DNA of 64,000 nucleotides from Casuarius casuarius (taxonomy: Eukaryota > Chordata > Aves > Casuariiformes > Casuariidae): the NCBI GenBank assembly GCA_003342895.1, contig PTFA01000272.1, positions 372,001 through 436,000 of the forward strand. Direction: 5' to 3'. Shown here in pieces: positions 11,401-26,000 of the stretch. Every line of letters starts with the position of its first letter. Positions within the stretch are counted from its first letter, which is position 1. Both the position numbers and the translations under genes were made by a program. The notes beneath the pieces are model-generated. The model made no database searches. It was given only the letters and a program-made list of their open reading frames with translations, and was not told the DNA's origin.

Positions 11401-14400
11401 AGAACGGTACCGGTGTTAACTGTTCCAAATCAGACATGCCTACAAGCCCTGGCTGCAGACCACAACCAACCCTCCTTTGGTGCCTTACAAAAACGAGGTC
11501 CCTGCCACTCTGCTGAGGATACAGAAAGAGACCAGGAGAAAGCAGCAATCCTCACAGCAGCCTTTGTCACATAAAGCAATGGACAGCTTCAAATGTGGAC
11601 AGCAAAATCAGCTTGCTTAGACCAACAAAGAATTGCTCTACATAAGGAGTAACAGGAGGAAGGTTTGGAAATCAATCCTTTGGACACTTTTCAGTACTGG
11701 CTGACAGGTAACAGGCAGAAGACAGACTGAAAGAAAGGCCTTACAAGTGAGGGCCAGCAGCTCACATTTGATGTGACAGAGCAAGAGGAGCTCAGGGAGG
11801 GGTGCACAGACAACTGATACAACTTAAGCAACAGGCTGCAGAAGGATCTGCGGAGATCTACTTCCTCTGCCTAAACTTTCGAGGTTGATCTGAAATGGGT
11901 TGTATTCTGCTCTCAAAACACATCCCATTCAAGCACCTCAGTGATGTTTTACAGGCACTAGAAAGAATGTATGCCCTTCTGCAGGACTGCACACACTTTC
12001 AAAATATTAAGGCAAAAATAAGCCTTCTCAACCACTCAAGCTTTTCCTGTACACAAATCCTAGGCCCTGANGGCAGATCTACATTGTACAAGATTTTTCT
12101 CTCCAACAGCACTTCAGATCTAAGCCGTTCTCAGCAGACTACTACCTCCCCTGTTCTTCCAAACCCCAGCAACCCCAAGACCTCACAGCTATCTGGCTGT
12201 CCAAGGCCCGAGTTACACCTTCCTACCTGAATGGTTTACTGTCTGGATCTGTGTCCTTGAATCCCATCTCTTCTAGTTTGCAGCGCCTGTACAGCTCATA
12301 GTGTCGGGTGTGCGTCTGCTCTCTCAAGTCCTCCATGTTCACTCGGATCAGCATCTCCCGCAGCTTCACAAAGTCACAGTGATTTTCATTTTCAACTGCA
12401 AAAGAAGCAGACCATCTATGGAGACAATGTCAAACCCAGGAGCCAGTGGATTTCTCCCTTTCCCTTTTCTGAACCCAGACCCTAATTTAGCAAGCCTGAA
12501 TGTCCTTTAAGCACACAAGCAGAACTCAAACTGCACCAACATGCCTTGCTGAATTGGGGTGAATGCTGAACACCTGCATCAGAGCAAGGCCTTCCATTGG
12601 TTTTGTATTATCCCTGTGTTCCCATCCGCCACGGAGGTCCTTGCTGTCTGTGCATTTCTGCAGCAGCAAGAGAGGTTCTGATCTGTTTGCACAAGGGGTT
12701 TCACTTCACGCTCAAATCCACTCTAAATGCAAGTCACTGACATGAGCCCAGGCAGGCAGCAGTCTCAGTTTGCAGTGGTGGTCAAAGGAAAGGCCACAAC
12801 AGGACCCTGCCAGAGGTGCTGTACTCGTCCCATGCCCACTTACCTAGCAAAGGAGCCTTAAACCCCTGCTCCTGGCACTGAAAGGGAGGCAGCAGACAGG
12901 CAGGGTATACCATGGGCTCTTGTCACTATTTCTACTCACAGCGGGGTCCGGTGTGCCACAGTCAGCCCCTGGGAGAGTGAGCTGTGCAGCCCAAGAGGTG
13001 AGTGGGGCCAGAGGGCTGCACACATCGCTGCAGCAAACATGCAAAAAATTAAAAATCAGAGCTGCAAGTTCTCCTTTTGGGATCTGACAGTGAGCAGCAG
13101 GTGCCTCTGCTGCTAGCAGACCGCTCTGCAGCACGCCCCAGGAGACCCAGCAAAGCACTCCAGCTGCTCCCCTTTGGGCCAGAGCAATGTCTCAGAAGAA
13201 AGGGGCAATTCAGGGCCGGATCTTCAAAAGCTCTCTGTTACCCAACTAAATCTCTGGATGACCTGGTCTTAAATTTCCTGGAAATAGCAAGAACCCAGCA
13301 GGATGTGTGTCAAATACGAGACTTCCCAAACCNACTTCTACAAGTCATGCCCAGTATTGCCCTGCAGCTTACACAGCTAGAGACAATAAGTCTCAAGTTA
13401 TTACAGGGTCAGACTTTGTTACTGAGAAAAACTGGGCGAGTTGTGCAGAATTGTCCTGTGGATGCTCCCCTGCAGCTTGCTGGGCTGTTCTCCAGACGGA
13501 TATGGGGCTGAAGCCACAAGTGGACTACCACTGGAAGCGGTGGAGAAGACAGGGACAGTAATGCTCTCACTCTGTATTTCCCAGTGTTGGTTGGAAAAGC
13601 AAGGACTGGCCCCATCTTTGACAGTATTGATACAACCTGGGTTGCAAACATAGTCTAAGTCCAAACTCTGCTTTCCATCAGAAAAAAGAGCTTTCAGTGA
13701 CCTTAGCAGGGATTGCATACTCAACCTGCATGTCCACATTTTCTTAGGCTACAAGGACAAGATAAACAAAGTAGTCAGTATTAAATTAGTTCTGCTCCCA
13801 TTTCAAGTCGAAAGGGCAGAGACCTGCTGACTACTCCCTCAGCACACAGACTGGCTCCCTGGAAAATCCTCCAGCTACATGTTTGCTTTTGGGCTTGTGC
13901 GCAAGGCCCAAACTGAACCATTCAGCTACCCAAGCCTTGCCCCCACTGCTCAGACTTTGCTGGCAGAAAAGCATCAGAAATAGAGAAGGGTGATTTAAGT
14001 TTTCAATTAGTTACTTAACATCTTTTAGTAATCCTACCCCGTTCCTTCACAAAGTGAACACTGAGTTGCAAAACCTCCTCTTTCATGTCTATATCTAGGT
14101 TGCGAAGCTCTCTTTTGGAGGGCAGGCCTTGCAGCAGAGATCTTGCTACCTCAAGACAGATTTTGATACAGCACATCCAAAGATCAATGCGTCTTTCAAC
14201 AGAACAAGACAGAACTACTGGGACTTATTTGTGCCTCTGGTAACATACCCTGCACAACACCCCATGGGTACTGCCTGGCTTTTGCCATCTTGTTGCCAAT
14301 CTTCACTTCTTCGGTGCTGCCAACTACGGCAAACGGAAGGTGGACCTACAAAAGGAAAAGGACAATGAGGTTAGGGATTTCCTTTGTTGCGCTGCCAGCA

Positions 14401-17400
14401 ATTGTTTCTGAAGAAAGCTGTTTACTGTGGCAGCTGCGCTGGATTTAAGTTGCTTATATTCCCTTTGCAATTCAACTGGTAGGCTACAATACGGTAGCCT
14501 GGATTAGAAGCCTGCTTGGACTTAAAGTCCAAATTTCTGAAGTCCTAAAAACACAAGAGAAAGAGATGCACATATTTGACATGTAATTACAACGCATGAC
14601 TATCTTAAGCACAGAAAGAGTCTTGCAAAATTGAAATGAGTTTGAGCATTGAAAAAAAATATCTGTCAAGCAGTAAGAAAATAAACTACATCCTCCCAAG
14701 CAAGGTAGGCTAAAAATTCTGGGGATTTCTGCTGCTAGAAATAATGGCTAATGTTTCCTCTTAAAAAAGACAAAACTGTGAGCAAGGGGAAGAGCAGAGC
14801 CAACCCAGCCCAGAGCTGACGTGTCTGAGTCACCAAGCTCTGCTGCGTCCCAGGCACTCTGTGGGTGTGGTGGGGACAATTTGGCAACCCGGGATCTAGT
14901 CTCAGAAGCACAGCCACTGCCAAGATGGAGCTGGCCTTTCCCACCAGCCACCTACAGCGCTCTTCCCGCCTTCACGGCATCTGCAAGGGTTGGGTGCGAG
15001 TCCGGGGGCACCTCAGCGGCCACGCCGTGGTCACAGGCTGGGCCAGAGGGGAAGAAGCCACATGGCAGAGCAGATGCGATTAACTGGTAAAGGAGCTTCC
15101 CACCAGCTGGGCTCCCGCAAGCTGACGTGGCAGCAGCTGTGCCAGCAGCTCCAGAGGGAGAAGGCAGCGCACACGCTGTGCACGACGCCCTGGCAGAGGC
15201 GCGTCCCTTCTCTGTGCCAGCTCCTTCCCCAGTGAGGACGAACAACAGACAGGGTAAAGGCGGCGGCAATACAGGGGTTTTGAGAGGGTCTGATATCCAG
15301 CCTGCTCCGGGAAGAGTGTCGTCCTCCCCGTCCCACCTCCTCTCTGCCTTTGGTTGTACAACTGTCCATCTATAAGCAATTGCATGGGGAAACACCCATG
15401 AGTCTTCAAGCTGCAGGCAAGGAAATGGCTTAATCTCAATGTCTCCATTTGCTGCGCATAAAATGCGGATAGAACTTAACCTTCAGCTCACTTGCTGTCT
15501 GGCCTGTTTGGAGTGCACTTGCTTTGGGGCTGATGCATCCTCTTGGGTGCTANGTGGCCTGCTAAGCCACACAGGGGTCCTGCAAACACTGCTGCGATGC
15601 ACGTCACTGCCAGAAACCTTGAGCACAGGTTCTTCCCCTCACACTGCACGTCAGGCCCATGGGAAAACATCCATGTTTCCCCATGAAAACCTTGCTAAAA
15701 GCTCGTTCTACCCCAGCCACATTTGCCCATGATTTCTACCACTATTGCTGGAGGAAGGGGGAGGAGGTGAGAGCTAGAGTCTCCGCCACAGATAGCCCCT
15801 GTGAGCTGGAACATCGTCGACAGCGCCCCCGCTCTTACCGGAAACTGAAACAAAGGCAAACGTGAATCACCCCCCGCCAAGCAACCAGTGGTCGTTTGGG
15901 ACAGGAAACCCAAACCCCAGCCCTCTGCCCTGACCGCTCTGGAGCCCTGCCTCCCATCCTCTTCCTTTCCTGAAATGGGAATACTGCAGTAAGGGAAGGA
16001 TATGAAGAAATACTCAGACGAGAATCCTTTGTCAGACAATGAANTATTACCGGCCAGGCAGCCCACGTCTTACAGGTATCTTAGAGCTCAAGAAGCCTTC
16101 CAGTCAGCATGATTTCTGTGCTTAGACTGGAGTTTTAAAGCCAAAAGCAACATGGCACTATGTGCCCTGCCTTTGGGAACGGGCCTGAGGGAATCAAGGA
16201 AAACAAACCCCAAAAGCAAACATACACTCATTGTAGCATTTATCTCAGCCACCGTCTCTTCATCCGTGGGGAACTGGTAGATCTGGACGCCGTTGCTGAC
16301 CAGCTCACTCATGATTTTACTCTTGAACTTGTGCAACTCGTTTTTTGCAATGGTGTCAGCCTTGGCAATGATGGGGATGATGTTCACCTGCAAGACAAGG
16401 ACACCCTCATGTAGAGGACCGCACAGATTGTGTCACCAGGAGAGGTCCTGCAGCGATGGCCCCAGAAGCACGCTGCCAGCCATCCTCCCACTCAGCGAAA
16501 GACCCTCCTTGTGGCTGCTGCTGACGGCACCACTGCCTGAGACAGGATTTTCAGGCAGCAGAGATGATGGCCTTAAAAAGAAGTCAAATACAATTTGGCA
16601 ACACGCTATTTCCTGTGCTGTCATACCCTACTCCTCATCTGAATTGGCTGGACAGGAAATGCTGTCATGGATTATTACAAGCTGTTCCAAAAAAAGGAAA
16701 TTACCATCCAGGTACTTCTCCTCCGAGCCGCAGCAGGCTGGATGACTGCAGCGACACGCTCGGACAATAGCCTCCCGCCGGGGCTTGCCTGGGTGTTGTT
16801 ATCGGGGACGCCCGGGCAGGCGGCGGGGCTGCTGTTACACTGCTGGAGGTGGAAGCAGATGGTCCAGACCCAACCGGGCGACACACACAGTGGGGGCTGG
16901 AAGCAACAGAGGCCTGCTTCCTCCTCCTCTTGCCCTCGCATGCTCCCGTGCTCTGCTGTACTGCAGGACTAGGGCTGATTTATTCCTGCGCAGCTCTAAG
17001 ACTATCATTAAAGGAAACAGCATCACGGGGTTAACACAGATACAAAGAATAAATTACTGCTTCTCTTCCCTAGACAGGCTGTTTGCTGTACTGGCAGCAG
17101 GATGGCAAACGCAGCACCAAAGAGCCAAGGGGAGACAGCACGGCACCCTTGGTGGAGCCGAGCGGATCTAGGCACAATGAGCACCGTGCAGGCGCCCGCT
17201 TTGCTGGGAGAGAGCGAGAACGCGTTAGGAGGAGACTCCGCTTTCTCTCCCCTCCCATCCTGCCAGATGGCTGATTTCTGCCTTTCATCTGGCAGGACTT
17301 GCTTTTCCCTCACTCTCCCTTATAATAGCAGACAACACTGCTAGTGAGGAAGATGTTAATATTAATATGAAGAGATTTTAACTACATTACTTGAAAATCC

Positions 17401-20400
17401 TCTTATATTACATCACTTAACTCTGTTCAGAGGATGCCCCAGAGTTATTAATCCACCTTTGCCAAAAGAATGAAGATGAATGCCAATTAGCTCATTTGGG
17501 GTAAATCTTTAGAACCCTATTTTAACTTCAAGAGGACAGGGATCGTCCCCCACCACTGCATAAAGCCCAATCAATAGCCCGTTCTAGGAAATAAAGAACC
17601 ATTGTCATCACTTATCTTCTGCAGCATCAGGATCCAAGGAGCCAAAAGCACAAGACAGACCAATCTAAACTGCTTAATCATGATGTAAAGAAGCACAGAG
17701 AAACCTCAGCTTAAATACTGCTTTGTTTTACATTTGTGCTTTAGTTATTTTCCCTAAAAGAAAAGGGATCAAGTCTTCTCGCGAGCATCTAATAAGACAC
17801 CATGCTTTATACTAGGTTTNGCTCCTCTTCTTGCTCATCAAGAGCACAATGGAAAAAATGCATACAGAGTAACACATTTGTTCAGATGCTTTCTGTTTAT
17901 CAGATCTACATGGTTAGAATAACACTGCATTTGCCACAGAAGTTCAAATCACTGTTTGTGTCTAGCCGAATGCAGTCAGAGCTCACAGACACAGCATTTT
18001 GATTTCTTTTTCATTGATTAGTAAGATGACCTTAAGTGTTCTGGATGTACTTCTCCCCATCACGCACACTCAAACCAAGTTTTGCACTGCAACCTAATTA
18101 ATTTACTGGACAAAGTGAAACGGAGGAAGGAATCATGCCTTTCTGAGTGCTGGAACCAGCAGAGCTCAACTTCAATCCCTCATTCTTATTTATGGATCAA
18201 AATAGGAAAACACACTTCTCTGTTTTTTCAACAGCCAACTGATCTTTCAGTTCTGAGTGAACCTGTCACCGAACGTGGCTGAGTTAACCCACAGCAAAGC
18301 AGCAAAAACCAGGATCTGCCGTGGCACCCTAGTAAAGAGAACATTTTCCACTTTCAGATTGCCATCTTTACAGGACGGCTGTGGAGCAAGCAGCCAAGCT
18401 TTCGAACCACAGGAGGGTGGACTGGAAAAAGATGAGAGCCCAAACTCTTATCAAATCTCTGCGGAGTCCGAATCAGACTGACCCAACCTAGCAGCTAGCC
18501 CAATGCACTAAGGTTTTCACACACCACATCCGTAATTACCCTCTGCTAAAAATAGACAGTATTTTTCTGTGCAAATTTGGTTAAGCCCGTGGGAAAGTCA
18601 CGAAAGCACTGGTTGGGTCATAACACATGCAGCAAGTACCTTACTGTCGAGCTTCTTCATGGTGACCAAGTCTAGGGACTTCAGTGAGTGTCCGGTTGGC
18701 GCAATGAAATACAGGCAGGCGTGAATCCTTGTGTCATGGTAATTGAACAGGGAGCGTTTGATCTTCAGTTCTTCCTGCAAGTAGGCTTCGAACTGCGCAT
18801 CGATGTATTCTACTATGGGCTTGTAGCTGAGGAGAGAGAAAACGCAGAGCTGAGCAAGCCAGGGCATTTGTTGTTGGGACAACACTCGGAAAGCCTCATA
18901 TGTGCTCTGAACATTATGGGGACAACGGTGGCCTTGGGACCTTCCCTCCACGACCTGCAGTCCCTTCTTATCAAGCGTGTGTTTCCACTGAGTGCACAGG
19001 GAGGAATTACAGACAAGGTTAGCCAAAGAAAGTGGCAGAGACCCTGGGGTTTAGGTACATGTCAGACCACATATGGCTGCTACTCTGGAGAACACATTTT
19101 GCAGTTGCTCGCATTTGTCCAGAAGCTTGTCTGTGACTTTAAAAGAAAGAAGGGCAATTCACATGGGGATAAAAAGCACTTTTCAGGAATTAAGCCTGTG
19201 AGCAAAGCTCAGCAAACACTGCGCTGTCTGAAGGTGTACTTTGGGGGAACAGTTTTGGTGGGGACAAAAATGCTGATGCAGTGTAATATGTCCTGATCCG
19301 ACTAATCAATTGTACTTCTGGAAGGGAAATTTTTGCAGATCCCAAAGCTCTACCATCCATGGAGAGCCCCTTGTGGGTGGCCCCCATGGTCTCCAGCCCG
19401 AGGAAGCCCTCAAAGGAGGGCACTAAGTCCAAGGCACCAAAACAGTATTGCCACTGCCTCAAGTGCTGGATTTGTAGCTGCACCTATGTCCTCCTTAAAA
19501 AGCAGCTGTGAGGAGGAAGTAGGAGGTCAGGAGTTTCCATACCTCCTGAAACAGCTTTCCACCAGGCAGCCAACAAGGCTTTGGACTGGCCTCTCTGCTC
19601 CNGCTGCCAGGGAAGCTGTTGGAGCAGTTGCTCAAAACCCTGGGTGAAGTACATCAGACTCTTCCGTGATTTAGTGAGCGAGGGGTGCAACCCAAGGCAG
19701 CTGGTGCTGCAGGAGGGCCACCTGCATGGGGCAGGATGCTGGAGACCCANGAGAGACCACTGAGCACTATTCATTAGTTCGCAGGCACAGAGGGTATCAA
19801 GAAATCTCGCTAGGCGAGCTTGCAACACTGCCAGTTCCTTTGCCTTTGGAAACTCTGTCTCTGACCAGGAGACCCCAAAAACCTCAAACGAGAGATGTTG
19901 CAAGAAAAGGAGTAAAGATCTACTCAGGGCAGGTCATGCTGGAGAAAGCCCTGTAAAAAGTAGACAGAAGAAGGAGTGGGAGGACAAGCTGGGTGCACAA
20001 AGAAATACCTCCACTGCAGTGACAGGTGAGAAGTCCCCAGCTGTGCCAGGTCACAGGGGGACAAAAGCCATCCCTAAACCCTGCCACCCTGTGACCACCC
20101 CTCTCTCTAACTGCAGGAGAGGGAAGTTGGACGGGCTTCGCTACCGCTGCTGCCAGCTCTTACTGCCGGGTCACTTGGCATTTGCTTCATTTAGCAGACA
20201 GCAAGTAGCCCCAGAGTGTCCCCGCTCTAAGCACCTGCTCCTCTTCTGAGCGGCTTTTGTTCTCGCCGAAGAGCATATGGCAGCGCCTGACGCCTGAGCC
20301 CCCTTCAGCCAACACGTGCCTCTCTGCACATCTGCTCTGCAGCATGGAACGGGGCATTAGTTAGGAGCAGGAGGAGCAGAGCAGGGGCAACGGACACGTT

Positions 20401-22117
20401 TAGCATTTTGGTGTCAGCACAGGAAGCAGGAAAGCATTCCAGAAATAAAATCATTTTAAATAATGGTAACTTTTAAAAATCGAAGAAACTTTCATTGTGG
20501 AACAGGAAGTGGTACCTGCTCAGTCACCATGCTAACAGGGATTTTGGTGCAAAGTTTGTTTTCAAGCTTGCATTATCAAAGAGCCTAGCTGAGTGTCCGT
20601 CTGTCCACCTACCTGCCAGCCCTAGCACCCTAATAGCTTTTTGCCCAGGGCACACACTGCTGGCCAGCGTGCTCTCTCCTGGCCAGGCACAAGGAAGAGG
20701 GTCGTCAACAACCCCACAAGGGAAGCTGGGATTACTGCAACAAGGGGACAAGTATGACTCTAAACTGTAGAAATTGTGTTAATTAGCTTATTAGTTGTGA
20801 TCACAGAATAACTGTTTTTAACAGAAGAACAGAAGTCCATATGGACAGACAGAAGGGATTGTGTAGGCTGCCCAGAAGACAAGCTGCCCAGAATATTTAC
20901 TTTATGCACGCAACAGGAAAATCAGCACCTAGGCTAAAGTCAAACCCACCTGGACTTGAACATCAAAGGGTATGAACAGGATCTATATATAATCCAAGTT
21001 CCAGCTCCCCAAAAGATAGCAACACGACTGCAACTTGAAGTCAGGTTTTCAAATATTNACATGTTTCAATTTCAGCAAAGACTTAAGCTAAGCCAGCCAG
21101 AGGCAAAGAGGGCAGAAACGCAGTTCCAGTTTCATAATCTTCCAGTTAATCTTTGTTCTTCGCTTCAGTGTCTTTTAACGTTTACCTGTCTCACAGGGCT
21201 AGCGATATTAGCTGCTATACCATCATCAGGAAGTGACCCCCAGGAGTGGCAGGGATCTGCCCTGCTCCCAACACGGGGTCAAACCCTTCTGACCTTGGGG
21301 CACGTCAGCGCAAGGACTCCTCCTCCGTGCAGAAATCAATTTACCTGTCATCTTTGTTAATCTGATCGCCAAATCCAACTGTGTCAACAATCGTCAGCTT
21401 CAGACGGACGTTACTCTCCTGGAGCTCGTAACTCCTGGCTTTCAATCTCACGCCAGGCTCGTTGTGCGTGGCAGGTTCGCTTTCAAACTTTGTGTTGAAC
21501 AGAGTGTCCATCAACGTTGACTTGCCGATGCCAGTTTCGCCTGAGCAGACAAAGGCAGCATTAGGACTGCACGATCCCCCTTCCCCATCTCATTCTCAGG
21601 CACGTTCATTCGGTAAGGAATTATTCCACTCTGGTAGCAATGGAATTGGGCTACACGCATGTGGCTAAACAAAATAATCCCTGCAGGAACGGATGTCTTA
21701 TGAGACAGTCCCCATCTTTACCAATCCCCCGGGACCGAACTGGGGACTTTGTGGGGATGGCAGCACTGACTAATTTCTTCCGNAAGTCACACACAGTCGG
21801 GTCTCTGCAGCACGCGCTGCAGACATNCCCGCACTGGGGGCTGAGAATCCAAAATGAACCCCTGCTGCATGATGGCCATTACTTCAATAGGCATCAAGAT
21901 AAACCAAATGCCTCCAGCGCTAAAAGCCATCAAGTGCAGGTGAAGAGCTCAACTGCTGNACTGGGAGTCACAAGAGAAACTCAGGTTTCTGTGGGCTGCG
22001 CTTTCACAGGGGTGCAGTGCAACCACAGGCAAGGACACAGAACGGGGCGTCACCAGAGATACAAAGCACCACTCCCCTCAGGGACTCTTCATTATTTTGG
22101 GGGAGGAAAGGGGGTAA

Positions 22118-22163
<46 letters not shown>

Positions 22164-22998
22164 GCATTCCCCATGGGAAAAGGTGGAAATGGAGAGGGTG
22201 GGCTGAGCTTTACAAGACTCCCTAAAGTAAAGGTAGTAAGCTGAGAAAAGGACATTATGGTTTTAAGAACGGCAGATTAGACAAGGCACACAGAAAGCTA
22301 AAAAAAAATCTGAAATAGCACACTGCATAAATATCAAATTTTAAAACTATTACAGGTTCACTAATCCCCAGTGCAATTAGTAACACATACGAAAGCATTA
22401 GCCAAAATCTCATTTTAAAGTCAAAACTTCTCTTTGATTGACTCATGCTTTGCATACTCCTTGGCCATACATCTCCACAAAAAACAATCTTTAGGTGTTA
22501 TATGTAAAAACAGGTTTTAGCTGCAGTGATCGCAATTCTCAAACCTGCATGAAAAAACACCATGAAGCCAGACCCTGCATCAGGGATGGCCCTCAAGGGT
22601 CTCCCTGGGGTGTAGGCAGCTCTCTTGCAATGAAAATGTGAGTCTCAAAATAGGCAAAACCCCTGCTTAGAAGACCTCGGAAAACCATGCAGTAACTGCG
22701 TCCACATAAACAAATGCCACTAACTCAGCAACTGCCTGTTGCTCTGTGTTACTCGACAGTTCATTTTGCTGGCTTTGACATTGGAAAGCTGACTGCTTTT
22801 GCACTGGGCTTGGGAAAGTAAGTGATTATTTACAGTCCAGACGAATAATCAACAGGAGATATACTTGGCACAGCATTCCTGGCCTGGGAAGTTATAGGAT
22901 ATAAAGAAAGCCTTTAAAAAAAAAAAAATTGTCTGTTCTTCACAGAGAGTAAAAGCTCTGTGCTAGATGGAACAGGAATTAATAGAACTAGATTGCAG

Positions 22999-23034
<36 letters not shown>

Positions 23035-26000
23035 GTGTGGGGAGGAGACAGCAAGCACGCATAAGATGATAGCTTATAATGTAGGCCCACACAGAGCGTA
23101 ACCCATGTGAAAAGATCAGCCCTAAACTGATAGCATGCTCTGTTAATCTCTGCAGCTACATTTCTCGGTGAGCTGCTAATATGAATGCAGCCCTGCCTCA
23201 CGTTACCATGCCAAACTTAATCGCATCCTTTCTCAAAACGAAATTTTGGAAGTTTGTTTTTAGGGGGGACATATCTACTATTTGGACAACTGCAGCAATT
23301 TGTGTGAAATTTCAATTTGGGGCTAAAAAATACTTGATCAGCACATTTTACAAGAGAAAAGAGAGCAACTGGCTATGTTAATGGAAGCAAATCAAATCAT
23401 GCTAGCAGAGGAATATTTACTGCAAGAGAAAAAGGCAATTAATTTATGCCATTTTGATCAAAGAACTGCTTGCTAATCGGGATGTTCCCTGCTGAATTTT
23501 AAATGGTTTCATGCTGCTAGGAGAGTCACATGATGGCTGGCAGCTTGAGCGTGCAGAAATACGAGCCATTCTCTTATCTCCTCCTTAGACACACAAAGCT
23601 ATGGAGAGGAGTCTCGTTGGTTCGCCAGATTTTCATTTCAGATGGCTTAGCCTGCACTGCAGACAGAAATCCTACACGCCACAGAAAACCACAGTCTGAA
23701 GGTTGTATTTTTTTTCCAGCTAATTAACATAGCTCATTAGAAGGGGTGCTATATTCTGCTTAAATGAACAACGGATGGAGAGGAGCAGTCTGTGGACCGC
23801 TATTCCAAACTAAGACCAAAATCCACCCATTTTGTCCGTTCACGGAACCGCATTTCTGAGGACATCTTGAAGAGGTTCACTAATAGGTCACGCGGTTTTG
23901 GCACACGGCTCCATGGGGCTGAGCAATGGATTTCCAACTGCCCAGCAGCCACAGAGAGGGCAAAGATGACACGTATCTCAGCTCTGAATAATTCAGGAAA
24001 AGGAATGCAATAACTCAGGCTAGAAAACCAAGGAGCAGCGCCCAGGTTAAATACAGCAGAGGACAGGTGACAGGCTTTGTTCTCAAGTACATCGTTTAGA
24101 CTAAAAATGGCATCGCTTCCAGAGAAGCTATGAATATGAAGAGACAGGCAGGCAAAGCCTAGAAGGGATGTGCAATTTATTGAGAAACAGCCTCTGAGCC
24201 CAACCCAAAGACAGGCAGATTCAAACTAAGGTTCTTTTACAAATTTATTTAGTTCNCAAGTCAGCTCGGTTTCCTTATGGATAGACCAAGGGGAGAGATG
24301 GGCTTCAGCAATATCAAAAAGGTAGATTTCCATCACCTAGAAATTTCAACATTGTGAATCNAGGGGCAAGGAGGGGGAAAGGAAAAGAGGGACATTAGAT
24401 TTTACCCTGGAGCAGCTCTGGGGAAAAAAAATTGTTAGCTCCCTGCCACTACGCTCACCACAGGCTCAGATCTTACCCTCTGGAGCAGGGAGAAAGCTTT
24501 TTAGCTTGTGAACATGTGCACACCCCTTGGCACGGGGACGCCTGCTCAGCAGCGTGGGACGACTTACCCACGCAGAGGATGTTGAAGCAGAAGCCCTGCG
24601 ACGTTGACTTGTTGACCAGCTGGTCGGGGAGGCTGTCGAAGCCCACATGGCCGGAGAGGGACAGGTTCCTAAGGTCATCGCTCTGCAAAGCCAAGCAGAA
24701 AGGCGTGTGACAGGGAAAGCAAACAGCAGCTCACACCGAATGCCCCTGTCGGGGAGCGGGGCCATGCTTGGCCCTGGGAAGAAGTGTGGAATGACGGAGG
24801 AGTTTGCCGGAGACGAGAGTGTCCCCAAATCATGCAGTCTGGCCAGCTCTCCCGAAGAGCATACAACAGAGCAATGCAGGTTGCAACATGGCCACGGTTG
24901 TCACTCCAAAACCAGTATTCCTCATGGAAACCAGCGCAGGCAAGTGGAGAGCCAAGCTTGTGCTCTCCTTTGCTCAGTTTGCCAAACCCACTTTATCCTC
25001 ACAGCAGCTGGAGGGAAATGGGACACCCCTGCGCTTACGGCGCAGTACTTTGCTACAGCCACAGCAGAACATTGCTTACATTGCTTAAACAATGCCTCTA
25101 AAGCCAGCTAAATGCCTTTCTGGCTTTTAGGGGCCTTAGCCAGAAGGGAAAGAAGTGCGCACATAGCCCTGCAGATGGTTTGCTTTACAACCACCCTCAC
25201 CTGACATGAGGTGAGAGGGCAGAGCACTGTGCCCAGTCTTTCCCCAACGACCTACCAATCCTGCCCCACTGCCCTTCTCCATTTTTAGGAGGAAAAAATC
25301 AGGCCAGGCAACCCAGGCCCCCTTCACTCAGCTGCCTTGGAGCTGGAAGTCACCCCTCCAGACCCACTCCNCTCCTGCTACATCAATGCCCCAAGCACAG
25401 GTAAAAACTGCTGCGCCAGAAGCAGCTCCACTGTCATTTCACACAACCTCTTTTTCCACAGTAAGTTTGTCATCCCTAGCTTAAGACAGCTACCTTTCCT
25501 CGGTCCCAGACACTGCCAGCTGAGTCACTCCACATAGGTTATACCTGTTCAGCTAAATTACAGCCATGGGTAACCTCGGCTTGGTTTAAACCAGCCTCTT
25601 CTCCATGAAATTTGTCTTTTTCTATGCCTAGTCCAAAGCCTCCAGTCTCCAGTTGTCAAAATAAGAATCCGAGGAAGAGGAGGACTTCCCGCTCCCTGCA
25701 TGATGGCTGCGCATCCCTGCTTCCCTCCTCAAAACCTACAGCGCGCCACGAGACCACAGGGTTGTTAATCCTTTAGAAACTGCCAGGTCCCTCAACAAGC
25801 CTCCTTGATGCTGATGGGCTTGCTGCTGATTGCAGTGAGAAGGAAGTTACGCAGGATATTAAAAAACAAAAAACAACAAAAAAAGAGAGAGAGAGAGAAA
25901 AAAAAATACTCTGAGAAAGACAGTATATAGAAGCAAACAAAAAAAACCCCAAACCAAAAAAACTTTCAAGTCTGTACCATCACCATAAGTAAGGGTGGTG

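Larger units (their letters stand above)
7574..12226 (-). other. SEPTIN11: SEPTIN11 intron 7
   Basis: This 4.7 kb intron carries a GGGA tandem repeat at 10078-10100 and a possible ancient repeat at about 11700-11850. No exon on either strand is recognised in it. The several 80-140 codon open frames at 9.7-11 kb show no family motif. Confidence 0.8.
21541..24567 (-). other. SEPTIN11: SEPTIN11 intron 2, with microsatellites
   Basis: This 3.0 kb intron carries a CA microsatellite at 22121 and a 34-base A-run at 22999. The AT-rich stretch 23150-23520 holds no exon I can recognise. Confidence 0.8.

Noticed and set aside
18688..19296. 202-codon plus-strand frame
   Set aside because: It is antisense to SEPTIN11 exon 4 and has no domain.
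22916..23032. A-runs as the tail of a processed pseudogene
   Set aside because: No gene-like or SINE body adjoins the tract on either strand.
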